Source: Alitta virens
Lineage: Eukaryota; Annelida; Polychaeta; Phyllodocida; Nereididae
Assembly (NCBI GenBank): GCA_932294295.1
Contig: OW028574.1
Location: forward strand, 54,062,797-54,126,796
Direction: 5' to 3'
DNA length: 64,000 bases
Shown: piece after piece, positions 38,752-48,799 of the stretch
How the letters are laid out: every line of letters starts with the position of its first letter
How positions within the stretch are numbered: position 1 is the stretch's first letter
Translations under genes and position numbers: made by a program
The notes under the pieces: model-generated
Told to the model about the DNA's origin: nothing
Seen by the model: the letters and a program-made list of their open reading frames with translations, nothing else
Databases searched by the model: none

Positions 38752-39675
38752 CATGAGATATCTGATCCCAATATTGAGAGCAAATGGATTCGATGTCAGC
38801 AAGGCAGACATGCTCTCAATATTGCTGTCATTTACAGGCCACCTAATGCCAGTTCTCAGTATTACAAAGGAATATTAAACCAGGTGGAGTCTGTCCACAA
38901 CTCTGAAAATATACTGGTTAGGGTGATTTAAACTTTGACTACAGATTTGACCCAACTACAGTTGGAAACAGAATTATTCAACCCCTTGGAATTTCTGATC
39001 AAAATATGTCAACTATAATTCTGCACAGGACAAGAATAACTTTGGTTCTTAAAGTAAAAGTTTCCAAACATACACTTAAATATTACTATCTATTCAGAGA
39101 AAGAAAAAAAGCCATATTTTCATGAAATCGCATTCTGTGTGACAGTCACTTGAATTGTAAAAGCGCCAATATATTGCAATATTTTCATCATAAATAACCA
39201 GGTGATGACTAGAAAGATCGCCTGGATGAAAAGAAAGCTGGATTCAACAATAGTAATAGCCCAACAGACCATAGCAACCCAATACCCCCAAAAATGGCCG
39301 GTGTGGGAGTTCATATGTGCACAGGTTATGTAACATTACAAACATGTTGCAAAACAGCAGTAAAATTAGCAAAACATGACACATTATCACATCCTCAAAA
39401 ATTGTGATGATTGCAGTTGTCATTTAAGTCCTGTGCAATGTTATTGTTGGCACATTTTCATGCAAATTCCATGGGGGTTAAATAGATATGATTCCAACTG
39501 TATGGCAACAACACCCATCTACTACATTGAAAATGCCCATGGTATGAAGCAGCTCGTAAATATTCCAACTAGAGTGACAATGACCTCCTCAACCCTACTT
39601 GATGTCATCATTTCAAGCAGTCCTGAGAACCATGAGTCAACCCGTGTCATGAAAACATCATTCAGTCCACATCTC
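38752..39675 (+). pseudogene. LINE endonuclease fragment interrupted by a Tc1-like insertion
   Basis: Before the insertion the frame gives RHALNIAVIYRPPNAS and, after a one-base shift, GDLNFDYRFDP. After it, QLVNIPTRVT and SSTLLDVIISSSPENHES follow. These are the usual order of motifs in the apurinic-like endonuclease of non-LTR retrotransposons. The reverse transcriptase is absent, and the fragment ends where a foldback element begins at 39,676. Confidence 0.75.
38957..39502. mobile_element. Tc1/mariner-like MITE inserted in the LINE relic
   Basis: TACAGTTGGAAACAG at the left is mirrored by ATTCCAACTGTA at the right, with TA at both edges. The similarity continues inwards (TATTCAACCCCTTGGAATTT versus the complement of the right end). 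Removing 38959-39502 rejoins the LINE frame across Asp-Pro-Thr. Confidence 0.8.
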
Positions 39676-39785
39676 AGATAGCATTCCACATCGTTTCAAC
39701 ATTGGCACGATGTCGGCGATAATAATATGTTGTATCGACAGTGGCCAACATAGAAACGATGCTGGGCCAATTTGGAATGCTATCT
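39676..39785. mobile_element. Foldback MITE, copy 1 (AGATAGCATTCC ends)
   Basis: The 110-bp segment starts AGATAGCATTCC and ends GGAATGCTATCT, with partly palindromic interior around ATCGTTT and AAACGAT. It interrupts retroelement sequence. Confidence 0.85.
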
Positions 39786-40300
39786 AGGATCCATCCTTCG
39801 GTCAGAGTTCATCCTGTTTGAGGAACCATTCCATCAAGCTCTGGAGGGGTGGCACGACAAACAACTTCCTGCTGGGATACAGATTCACCTTCCCCCTCCC
39901 TCCCCAGATAGCATTCCAAATCGGGCCAGCGTCGTTTCTACATCGTTTTGACGTCGCCAACATCGCGCCAACGTCGATACGATTTGGAATGCTATCTGGT
40001 CCTTGACACTCACCACGGATGCCGGTTTGGAAGGTTCACAGAGTGAAGTGTTGTCAGCCAAGGTGGAACCCACTCTATCTCAGCCAGGGATCTCCTTACT
40101 TGGTGTGCTCTTCATCAGGTGACTCTTTACAAACTCTACCTGCCTGGATCTCTCTTGGAGATCGCAGGTCCTTGGAACGGAGTGGACACTCTTCAATCTT
40201 CAAGAGAGTACCAACTCATAACTCATCTGTCTGTGTATCTTTTTCCCACGCGACTTGATGCACATCTTCCAAGATTTCGGCTGTAGCTGGTTACTCCTCT
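39786..40300 (+). pseudogene. DIRS-like retroelement RNase H-region fragment
   Basis: In shifted frames one reads QALEGWHDKQLPAG, then (after the second foldback) SLTLTTDAGLEG, then LYLPGSLLEIAG, then VYLFPTRLDAHLPRF. This order fits the pattern W...G, LTTDAS..GWG, YLPG..N..AD, DLFATR.N..LP seen in DIRS-type reverse transcriptase/RNase H proteins. Several frameshifts and stops mean it is dead. Confidence 0.45.
39906..39997. mobile_element. Foldback MITE, copy 2 (AGATAGCATTCC ends)
   Basis: The 92-bp segment runs from AGATAGCATTCCAAATCG to CGATTTGGAATGCTATCT and is related to copy 1 located 120 bp upstream. It lies inside the DIRS-like fragment. Confidence 0.85.
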
Positions 40301-41828
40301 GTGGACCAATCAATCTTGGTTTCCTTAAGTCCAGAATTGCCAGGCTGAGCACAGAGGCTTTTCTTTCAAAGGTGTTCACTAATCACAGCATGTGTGCTAC
40401 ATGTATTTAGCTTTTGACTGAAGCCAAAATTAATCCAAACAAATCATGGCAGTCACAAATCATAAAACTGAGGCAAGTTGCACCCATTTATTGTGGACTT
40501 CAGAAGAACACAAAGCAATGTTGGCCACTCTTAGCCGAACAACAACCAACAAAGGAGTAGCTCCTGATGATATTGTTCCAGAGATTCAGAATAAGCAACC
40601 AGCTAGTGTATCGCACTTGGCTCACATGCTGCTGTAATTTTTTATCTTGGTCTTCAAGAAAATGATAATTAGTAAACTGCAATTGTGCCGGCTGCCCAGC
40701 CTGCCACATCAGGTCCTGAAGCAAAATATTTTTGCGAGGACCGATAAAACCCCATACCCTGTATTTCTCTCACACTGGGCCACATTTGTGAACAATTATG
40801 GATCCCTCCATTATCATGTTATGTTAAATATGGTTAATGGTCAGCTCTTCTTTCATTTATGTGTATGGTAGGGAGAGCCAGACAGCATTGTGCAGAGCCT
40901 TGTACTTTCAAGGGCAGTCTGAGTTCTAAATATGGCTGAATCATAACTGGTTGGGCTGTTTATATTAGTGGTGGAATGTACTTGTGTTTAAATGTACAAG
41001 TCCAAGCTACCTCTATGTCTCAATGCCACTGATCTGAAGCTTAGCCGGCCATACTCCAACACTGCCAGGAGTGGCCTCTCTGACATTGGCCTGTTAATTT
41101 ACACTATACCAAATTGGTATATCCAGGTAATACTACGCCAAACTGGCTCATTATCAGGTCTAAATTAATTAATGCACCCAAAGGTGTTTAATAGACAGCT
41201 TGCCTGTTGAATCGTGACATTTTGATTGAAGTTTCATTGTGTGGTCATTCAATTTGAATCCCCACTAATCTTTACCCCCAGTCACACTAGCCCTTACAAC
41301 AACTTCAGACATGAAAAAACAACCTACAACTGAAAATCGTCACCAGTCTTTAAGAAGTTTTTTTAGAAGTCTTGCAACAAGTCATTAATAATCTCATATT
41401 GTCTTAGATAATATTTCATGGTCTTGCAACTGGTTGCAGGTTTTTGAGCATGTTCAAAAACCTGGAAACCTCTAAGCTGGTCACCAACAATCTTAAGTTA
41501 TCTCAAGTTGTCTTAAATGGTAGTTGAACAGTGGTAGCAGACAGGTCTTGAACAATCTTGAATGAAATTGGTCTTTGGTAGTCTTGGGTGATCTTTAAAG
41601 ATTGGTACAACTGGCACAAGACTAACTTTGACTAGTTGCACCACATGTACAATCACCAAAACACAATAATATATGACCTGCTGCACAGTTGATGAAAGAT
41701 AACTGGCGACTGGTTGTAGTAAATGTGCCCATACAGTATGAATATAGTGTTTGAATCTCTGCCGATCAATTGGTTGTACGATGGTCGTACAATGGTTACA
41801 CATAATTTTTGGTGATCTTGATCAATCT

Positions 41829-42003
41829 TTGATAGATAGATAGATAGATAGATAGATATATAGAGATAGATAGATAGATAGATAGATAGGTGCAGCTACT
41901 AAAGCAAGTTCTTTACACTCACGAGGGTTGACTGATGACATGGATGAGGGGAGAGAGATGAGGAGAGTCCATCCATATTGTATCTCATAAATCGTAGGTG
42001 CCC
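41829..42003 (-). repeat. SINE-like repeat, copy D, with (GATA)n tail
   Basis: A (GATA)n run of about 60 bp is followed by AAAGCAAGTTCTTTACACTC and GAGAGTCCATCCATATTGTA, the complement of blocks in copy C. A partial copy in the other orientation follows at 42,017-42,125. Confidence 0.6.
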
Positions 42004-42016
42004 TGTATTTCATGTC

Positions 42017-42385
42017 TGTGCCGAGGCAAAGAGTCGATGGGGTAAATATGTAACATGGTCTGGACTCGAAGCTTTATCTATCATTATGTCTGCCTCTGGC
42101 AGCTGGTCATATAAACTGGCTAACAACTGCTCATCTCATTCCGTTAGGAATGGCATCACTGCTATATCAGTTGTTTGTTGAAACAATTACCCATTATATA
42201 CCCAACAGTGACCAATTGAATGTTTGGATTTAAATTGAAGCAAAATTGGGTTTAACTTAAACCAGTGCAACTCAATGACAGTACACAGGCCGAAAAGAAA
42301 GAAAAAAGTTCCTCAGAATTGAGAAGAGAGGAGAGGATTAACCCAGCTGAATGTCATTTGGATGATACATTAAATTGGTGGTCCC
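42017..42385 (+). repeat. SINE-like fragments E
   Basis: At 42,017-42,125 there is the GGGGTAAATATGTAACATGG block with the CTGGCAGCTGGTCATATAA extension. At about 42,330-42,385 there is a 5' fragment reading AGGATTAACCCAGCTGAATG and AAATTGGTGGTCCCC. Confidence 0.55.
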
Positions 42386-42851
42386 CTGGTTGTTAAGTGG
42401 GCCCTGACTAAAACATTGGCATTGATGAGCTCAAGAAACTTTACACGCCTACTCTATCGTATCGTGAATGAAATATCTACAATGTATTTTAGTAAGGTTT
42501 AGGCCTATCATTTTGGTTTAATTAATTAGTAATTTATATTTGCGATCTATGTTAAACAAAAATGTTTCATTGTTCTAACTTAAAGCAGTTTTCAAACTTT
42601 TCACAGTTAAACATATGACATTTAATTACCCTCTTTTTAAATTAAAAGCGACAGGTTGTCCTGTTTACTCTAGGATATCTCTCCAAGTTGAACCACAGGT
42701 CACTGTGCAGCTCTGACAATGCCAGGGTGGATTACTGAGGTCAAAGTATTGGATTACATTTATGTGGGACAATCTCAGTCATTGAACTACTGAGCTCACA
42801 CAAAGTCGAGGACGCTCTTTTTAACCAGTTGTTTGAGGAGAGGAGGTCACC

Positions 42852-45422
42852 ATGAAGGTGTTGCTGTTTTCTTCGCTTCTCTTGGTCCTCTGTTTGGCAG
42901 CCACAGAAGGAAGGAAGATAAAATACAAAACTTGTGGTAAGACACATCCTTGACTAATAACTTTTTACAGCCGAGTACAATGAAGTGCAGCCAAATCCAG
43001 CTCAAACATTGTCTTGTGACATAACTTTACTTTTTATGTTTCCTTCCTTCCTTCCTTCCTTCTTTCCTTCCTTAAAGACGTGTCAACCGGTAAGGTCATT
43101 CATGTCTGTGTATGGGATAGTAACTAGAGTTTGCATTGAAGAGATCGAGCCTTGTGTTGGCAACTGGGGTTTGAAGTCTTCACCCACAGTGCTACTACCA
43201 CACCGTAGATTGAAACTGTTCTAATGACCCATGAATGATTATTGTTGGATGAATACTTTGCTTCTTTAACTTATCAGCAATGTAATGTTGTTTAGGACAC
43301 AGATTTAACATGTGATATGAATTTAGTTTCCATTTACAGGTTCAGCAAAGGGAGTCGTCCATTATGTTGACATCAGTGACTGCAATGCCTTCCCCTGCAA
43401 ATTCAAGAAGGGCCAGAACTATTCCGTGGAAATAGGATTCACTTCCAGTATGTATACCATCCCATCATAAAGCTGCATTAACATTCTTCAGAAGTACATT
43501 TTATTGCATATGCTGATTATAATTTTTACAGACAAATCGTGGATGAGTATGCAGTTTCATGAGTGAAATAAGTTTAAAGCCAAATATCATTATCACAACA
43601 GCAGTTTTGGGTTCAATAATTGGTGTGTAAAAAAAAAGCCAATTAAAAAATGAAATACCCTTCATTACGTTTGTTACAGAGTGATTTAACTTTTCCAGTT
43701 AACTCAATGTGAGGGAAACAATCAACAAGGTTTCATATGACATCACAATAAATGCAACTAATTTGTTGTTACTTTCCTTGCATTAATGTCCTCATAATAT
43801 TCTTGCTCCTTCATTTTCTTGTAGTAAATACACAATGAAGCATAATGCAATGTTATCTGCAAAAGAAACTTAAACTTAAAAAAAATTCTAAAATAAATTT
43901 AGCAACTTCGTTTTGAAGAGCACATATCTCATATAATCTTATAATGTGGGTGTCAATTTTTTTTACCCTTCATCAATTCATCATTTTATTGTGATGGCAT
44001 TTCTTTGCTTGCATATAAATTATAATATTGTGTTCTCATTTGTTTTTTCCATCAAGACACCAGAACTAAGACAGCCACCGTGAAGACCACAGGAATTGTG
44101 GCAGGGATCCCTATCCATTACCCAATAGGAAACACCAATGCATGTGCCTGTGGGGTAAAGTGCCCTATCATCATGTCTGATGAAAATGTCTACTCCTACC
44201 AGATGGAGATTAAGTCCTACTTCCCTTCAGTAAGTTATAAATTGGTATATCTGTTACTTGGCACAATGAAGCCTGACAACTAAAGCCCTGTTCACACTAT
44301 CACGAATGATGGTGAGTGAGCACGGATGACGAAATTTTTATACTCCTGCTTATCCTTGTCCATACGTCCTTCACTCGCTGAGCGGTTTACGGATACTCGT
44401 GGTAAACTGTGGAACGCTCCTGGTCCCTTTAGATCACACGTGAATATTTACGGATACTCGTTGTAAACTGTAGAACGCTCCTGGTCCCTCTAGATCACAC
44501 GTGAATATTTACAGATACTCGTGGTAAACTGTGGAACGGTCCTGGTCCCTCTAGATCACACGTGATTATTTATGGATAATCGTGGTAAACTGTAGAACGC
44601 TCCTGGTCCCTCTAGATCACACGTGAATATCTGTAGAGAGATCAAAATGTTTTAAACATGTTATCAAATTTGGTGGATGTTCGACGAGTGAAATTTTTTA
44701 CGTTGGCGAGTAGTTGGAGAGTGATCTATGGACACCCTTGGCCATTCGCGGCCACTCGTGCTCACTGGCGGGTACACAGGGAAGGCTGTCTATTAGTGTA
44801 TACTCGCCATTCACTCCTGTACAGCTCGTGGAACGCTCGGGAAACGCTCGATGGACGCCCGGAGAACTCTTGAACCATCGACCGTCACACTGGCTACTCC
44901 GGGACCCACCCATCTTTCTCCGATGAACGGTCGAAGGGCGTCATCGAAATAATTTATACGTGAACAGAGGCACGAGTCAGTGTCTGAGTTTGCAGAATGT
45001 GGGCCATACAGTGTTTCTTGTCATTTTGGTGGTATTTTATGTGCACGTTGTTTAAAGACATTCCTACCTATCTTAATTTATTCTATATTGAAAAATAACA
45101 TGTGCACACAAAATTAAAATTTTTTGTTTTAGAATTTTTAAAAACTGACGCAGTGAAATTCTAGTGATGCATGCATGTTAACGTGTTAATGCATCATTGG
45201 GGAAAAAAATGGACACCGTGAAAAAAATGGACACAGTGAAAAAGAAATAAGTTTAAAAAAGATGTCTAGGTCTATTATAAAAACGAAGAAGAAAACCCAT
45301 AGATTACATATTGTACTGATTGTGAACATCATTTGCAGGTGAAAGTGGTGGTGAAATGGCAAATCCAAACAGAAGAAGAGGATGACCTTGTCTGCATACT
45401 TTTCCCAGCAGAAGTGGATTAA
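42852..45422 (+). CDS. NPC2: NPC2-like ML-domain secreted lipid/sterol-binding protein, copy 2
   Basis: Four exons: 42852-42936, 43340-43447, 44057-44229, 45339-45422; 149 residues. A strong signal peptide (MKVLLFSSLLLVLCLAATEG) is followed by YKTCG, the loop GIPIHYPIGNTNAC and YFPSVKVVVKWQI, the usual order for the ML fold. Introns fall at the same positions and phases (1, 1, 0) as copy 1, and both genes have 366 coding nt before intron 3, so they are tandem duplicates. Seven cysteines are present, one more than the usual six, in NACACGVKC. The protein ends soon after the last strand (FPAEVD) and lacks the tail of copy 1. Intron 3 carries a transposon-like insertion. Confidence 0.94.
44284..44971. 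mobile_element. MITE-like insertion in NPC2 copy 2 intron 3
   Basis: GCCCTGTTCAC at the left and GTGAACAGAGGC at the right are near complements. The interior has GC content far above the surrounding intron, with CACTCG/CGAGTG motifs in both orientations and a 61-bp tandem array. No transposase is visible. Confidence 0.5.
44386..44629 (+). repeat. 61-bp tandem repeat, four copies
   Basis: Four units of 61 bp begin TTTACGGATACTCGTGGTAA and contain TAGATCACACGTGA. They differ from each other at only a few positions. A fifth unit breaks off after TCTGTAGAG. Confidence 0.9.
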
Positions 45423-45464
45423 TGCAAATTTCTAACAAAATACAGCATTGGTGTAGTAAATAGA

Positions 45465-45470
45465 AATAAA
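45465..45470 (+). terminator. Poly(A) signal of NPC2 copy 2
   Basis: AATAAA lies 43 nt after the stop codon of NPC2 copy 2, a normal 3' UTR spacing. Confidence 0.6.
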
Positions 45471-46706
45471 CCTTCAAAACTACGAATGAGTTATCTTATC
45501 TTTAAATAGAGAGTAGACTCAGACTCAGATTTCTTTATTTCTTTGCCAAACAAAAACAAAACAAAAAAGAAAGGAAAGAAAGGAATAGTTCCCACATGAA
45601 ATAAATAAAACAATTTACAAATATATTTCATTCAGTATGAGATTTAAAAAAAACAGGTGATATCATACCAATAATGGATGGTGAGGCGTCCCAACAATTT
45701 GGCAACATATATAGAGTTTTGCAGTCTTATCTGCAGCTGAGTGGAGAATATAATTGTAATCAAATTTTAGAAAAATTTTGTTAAAACGGCATCTACAGGA
45801 ATTTTCTGTTTAACAGAGACGAAAGCCCTTTGGAACATGGGTTACATTGGGACATCTGCCATATCTTGTGTAACAGTGTGTGAGGTGCAAACATATTTGA
45901 AGGTGATAATTTCATCAGTTGTTTCCGTGATATTGAAGTTAATGATAATCTTGTGATATAACTTGATTTCTATCCAGAAGGCAAATTATTTCATTATATA
46001 AGCTAAATTCATAAAGTACTGGCGATTTTTTTTTCTCTACTTATAAATGTCATATTATCTATAATCATTATTGTCAAACTCCTAGAAAATTATTCTAGCA
46101 TCCTTTAATTAAACATACAAATTGACTCATTGCATGCTTGTATCATAATTTTTCTGTCTGCTCCATTATTTTATGAATAAAGTGGCAAAATGTCGTTTTC
46201 CACAGACAGATTTCAAGATTAAGATTTAGGTTTTTTTCCACAGCTTTGCAAGGCCAAGGGCACGTAAAACTGGTTGGCAAAGTGACCCCTTTCCACTCAT
46301 GCACACCATGCAGGTTTAAAATATAGGACAGAAAAAGATAACATTGATAATGGCCCAGAATATCAGACTTTTAATGTTTTGGATGATCACTTCATAGATA
46401 ACAAACATTACTCAGGTAGGTTAACACATATATATTACAAACAGTGAGTATCAAATTATTCCAACCGAATCATTATGCAACTATGCATCTAATTAAGCAA
46501 ACAATAAGGATGTTACGGTTTAAACTGACCTATATTTGCTGTCATATATGCTATTTAAATCCTTAAATATAGTTTAAATAGTGTACATCATGGTTGTTCT
46601 GGATCTCTGTGTCAGACTCTGTATCAGCTTATATCTATTGCTAGTAACAAATTCATATTCTATATTATACTCCATCTCCTCATGCTAATATTCAAAACAT
46701 GCAGTT
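45471..46706. other. Intergenic AT-rich sequence
   Basis: Between the NPC2 copy 2 poly(A) signal and the hAT relic I see no gene or recognisable repeat, apart from short A-rich runs at 45,550-45,600. Confidence 0.55.
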
Positions 46707-46716
46707 ATATCCACAG

Positions 46717-46776
46717 AAACTGGACAATCATGGCTTTTCGAGCACCTCCCGAAATGCTTCTGAGAATGGCAATCAG
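46717..46776 (+). CDS. Candidate 60-nt internal exon, unknown gene
   Basis: Sixty bases flanked by a TATATCCACAG acceptor and a CAG/GTGAGT donor encode 20 codons in phase 0 (KLDNHGFSSTSRNASENGNQ). Nothing adjacent is recognisable except the hAT remnant that starts about 130 bp downstream, so it may be part of that element or of an unseen gene. Confidence 0.25.
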
Positions 46777-46906
46777 GTGAGTACAATAAGAGTATTTCAC
46801 AATTAGGCACTTCAGCACAAATCTGTGCCGTCATAACAGGCCTGGGTGGTATACAAACACAACCATGCAAACACTCAGGGAAACGTAAGAGCTAGCACAT
46901 CTACCA

Positions 46907-48115
46907 GGGACGGATTATCCATTAGCAGCTGATTAGGCTGGGCAGGCTGAAACCTAGAGCCGGGCCGGGCCCGTGACCCCCCAAAAAAAAATCCCATATA
47001 ATTTGTGACGTCACAAAGTGTTAAGACAGTCCTCTTGAGGTAATTTCCTAGTTTTGTGCTTAGGAAAATTGGTGATACTTTAACTTATGAATATAATTAT
47101 GAAATTTTGTGACTTCGTTTTTAGTGTTGGTGTGCATAACAACTGGTTTTATGATTGTCCTTTATCGTACACCAGCAACATTTATACCAAAACTTTGATT
47201 CATGGACAAATTTTGGTTCCAAACCCTTGTATTTATTGACACATGTATGTGAGATGATAGGCTCATGCAGTTGACTCATACGCAATTCATTCATACTGCT
47301 TGCACATGAAAAGGACCTTAAACAGACAATCAGTCTGCTTCATTAAAGCCCATATTTGTATACTTTAGGTTGACAATGGCATATCGCCACAAGTCTGCGA
47401 GTTAAAAAAGCCAAAGAGAGAGAGCAGAGATAATTTTTTTAACAAGATTTAATATCTAGTACAGTACTAGGAAGATATCATGCACTGAATGTTGAATGTG
47501 ACAACTTAGAAGACACCCACTATGAAAACAAAGAAAAATCACAGATTGAGAGAGATGCTGTTGATTTTGAAGGTGTCCTAAGTGACGTTGCTTTGCGACC
47601 AGAAGTGACTGATAGTTTTATTGATAATGTAATTCAGTCTGGACCTGAGAAATGTATAAATGTTGATGCTGATGTTTCAAATTCCATACAGATTAAACTG
47701 ATAGGAAATAACATTTTGCAACATATTATTCAGGATATCAAGCAAGCAAGTTCTATTCTATTTCCATGGGATTCTACTCTGTTTTCCGCAGGAGATAGCT
47801 TCAGGATTGCGATTTCTGTGCCAATTATTGACCAGCTACAGGGGGTTCTATCCAGGAGGTTTGGAGCATATTTCCTTCTGAGCAGGACAGTGAAAAAAGA
47901 GCATCAGCTCATGCAGTAGTTAAGCACCATCCTGATGATGTTGATGAATCTTTGGGTGAGGAACTTGTTCACTTCAGGCATTACTCCAAGGAAGATAATG
48001 CCATAACTGGTTTTAGCAAAGAACAAGCAATGTCTATGATGATCCACAAGAATGGTCTGAAGAAAATATTTCCAATAGAGTCTTTTCACTGAGCAGCCTT
48101 GAGTTCAGCAAGACA
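46907..48115 (+). pseudogene. Degenerate hAT-family transposon with broken transposase
   Basis: CAGGGACGGATTATCC near 46,907 resembles the common end sequence of hAT elements in animal genomes. From about 47,463 a frame encodes a transposase-like segment ending with SVPIIDQLQGVLSRRF, typical of the ZMYM1-like hAT transposases. The frame then shifts and continues (HHPDDVDESLGEELVHFRHY) to a stop near 48,092. The start region and the C-terminal dimerisation motif are missing. The Polinton-like element follows directly, so it probably inserted in or beside this relic. Confidence 0.55.
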
Positions 48116-48195
48116 TAAGTCCTTCCTCTCTTCTTATTACTCATTTTGCTTTTCAGACATAGAGTAGTATAAGACACCTTATGGAATCGTCTAAT

Positions 48196-48360
48196 TAGGG
48201 GTCTAATTAGGGGTCTAATTGGGGTCTAATTAGGGGTCTAATTAGGGGGTCTAATTGGGGGGTCTAATTGGGAGGTCTAATTAGGGGGTCTAATTACCTA
48301 TAATTGGTGTCTAATTAGATAGGCAATTAGATAGGTAATTAGATAGGTAATTATCTAATG
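48196..48360 (+). repeat. Direct-repeat array GGGGTCTAATTA near the element's left end
   Basis: About nine copies of a 10-13 bp unit (GGGGTCTAATTA with G-run length variation) are followed by copies of TAGATAGGTAATTA. The array sits about 450 bp before the PolB start, where a subterminal repeat or replication/packaging signal could be. No spacers of constant length exist, so it is not CRISPR. Confidence 0.7.
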
Positions 48361-48799
48361 TACCCCTGACCTATATAATTGCACTTCACGGTTCAACGGA
48401 CTTATTTCCGTTAAATGTACCGGTATGCTAATCAAAATGCTAATCAAAATGTATGTCACCGTTACATTAACAGTAAACAGTATAATCTTTCTATCCGTGA
48501 CAAGGTGGTAAGCGCGTGCAGTCAGGCACTACTGGCTGCTTGTTCCATTAACAGTTTAATCGTTATATCCGTTAGGATATTTAAATTTTATTATCGCTTT
48601 CATTCAGGCACTACTGGCTACTTGTTCAGGGTGCGTGTCATTCACATCGCCTGACACTTAGTCAAGGGTGAGTTGGTGTAACCCTTTTTTTCACCTTAAT
48701 TACAAATGCCACGAAATAGGAACCTACAACTGTTCCTTTTCCCCAGAGAGCATTCCCTACTTAGACATCACGGAATATGGATGAATACTACACGGAATA

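Larger units (their letters stand above)
37428..41261. mobile_element. Region bounded by a 170-200 bp inverted repeat pair, filled with nested transposon debris
   Basis: The arm 37428 to about 37600 is the inverted complement of about 41060-41261, with clear matches such as GAGCCAGTTTGGCGTAGTAT, CACCTTTAGGCGCATTAAT versus its partner, and CCACTCCTGGCAG. This is either the terminal repeats of one old element or two opposed copies of an interspersed repeat. The interior holds Gypsy, LINE, DIRS-like and Tc1-type fragments. Confidence 0.7.
40301..42851. other. Upstream of NPC2 copy 2
   Basis: After the retroelement debris this holds the right inverted-repeat arm (41,060-41,261), SINE-like copies D and E, and otherwise unassigned sequence up to the NPC2 start at 42,852. 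No TATA box was found. Confidence 0.5.
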
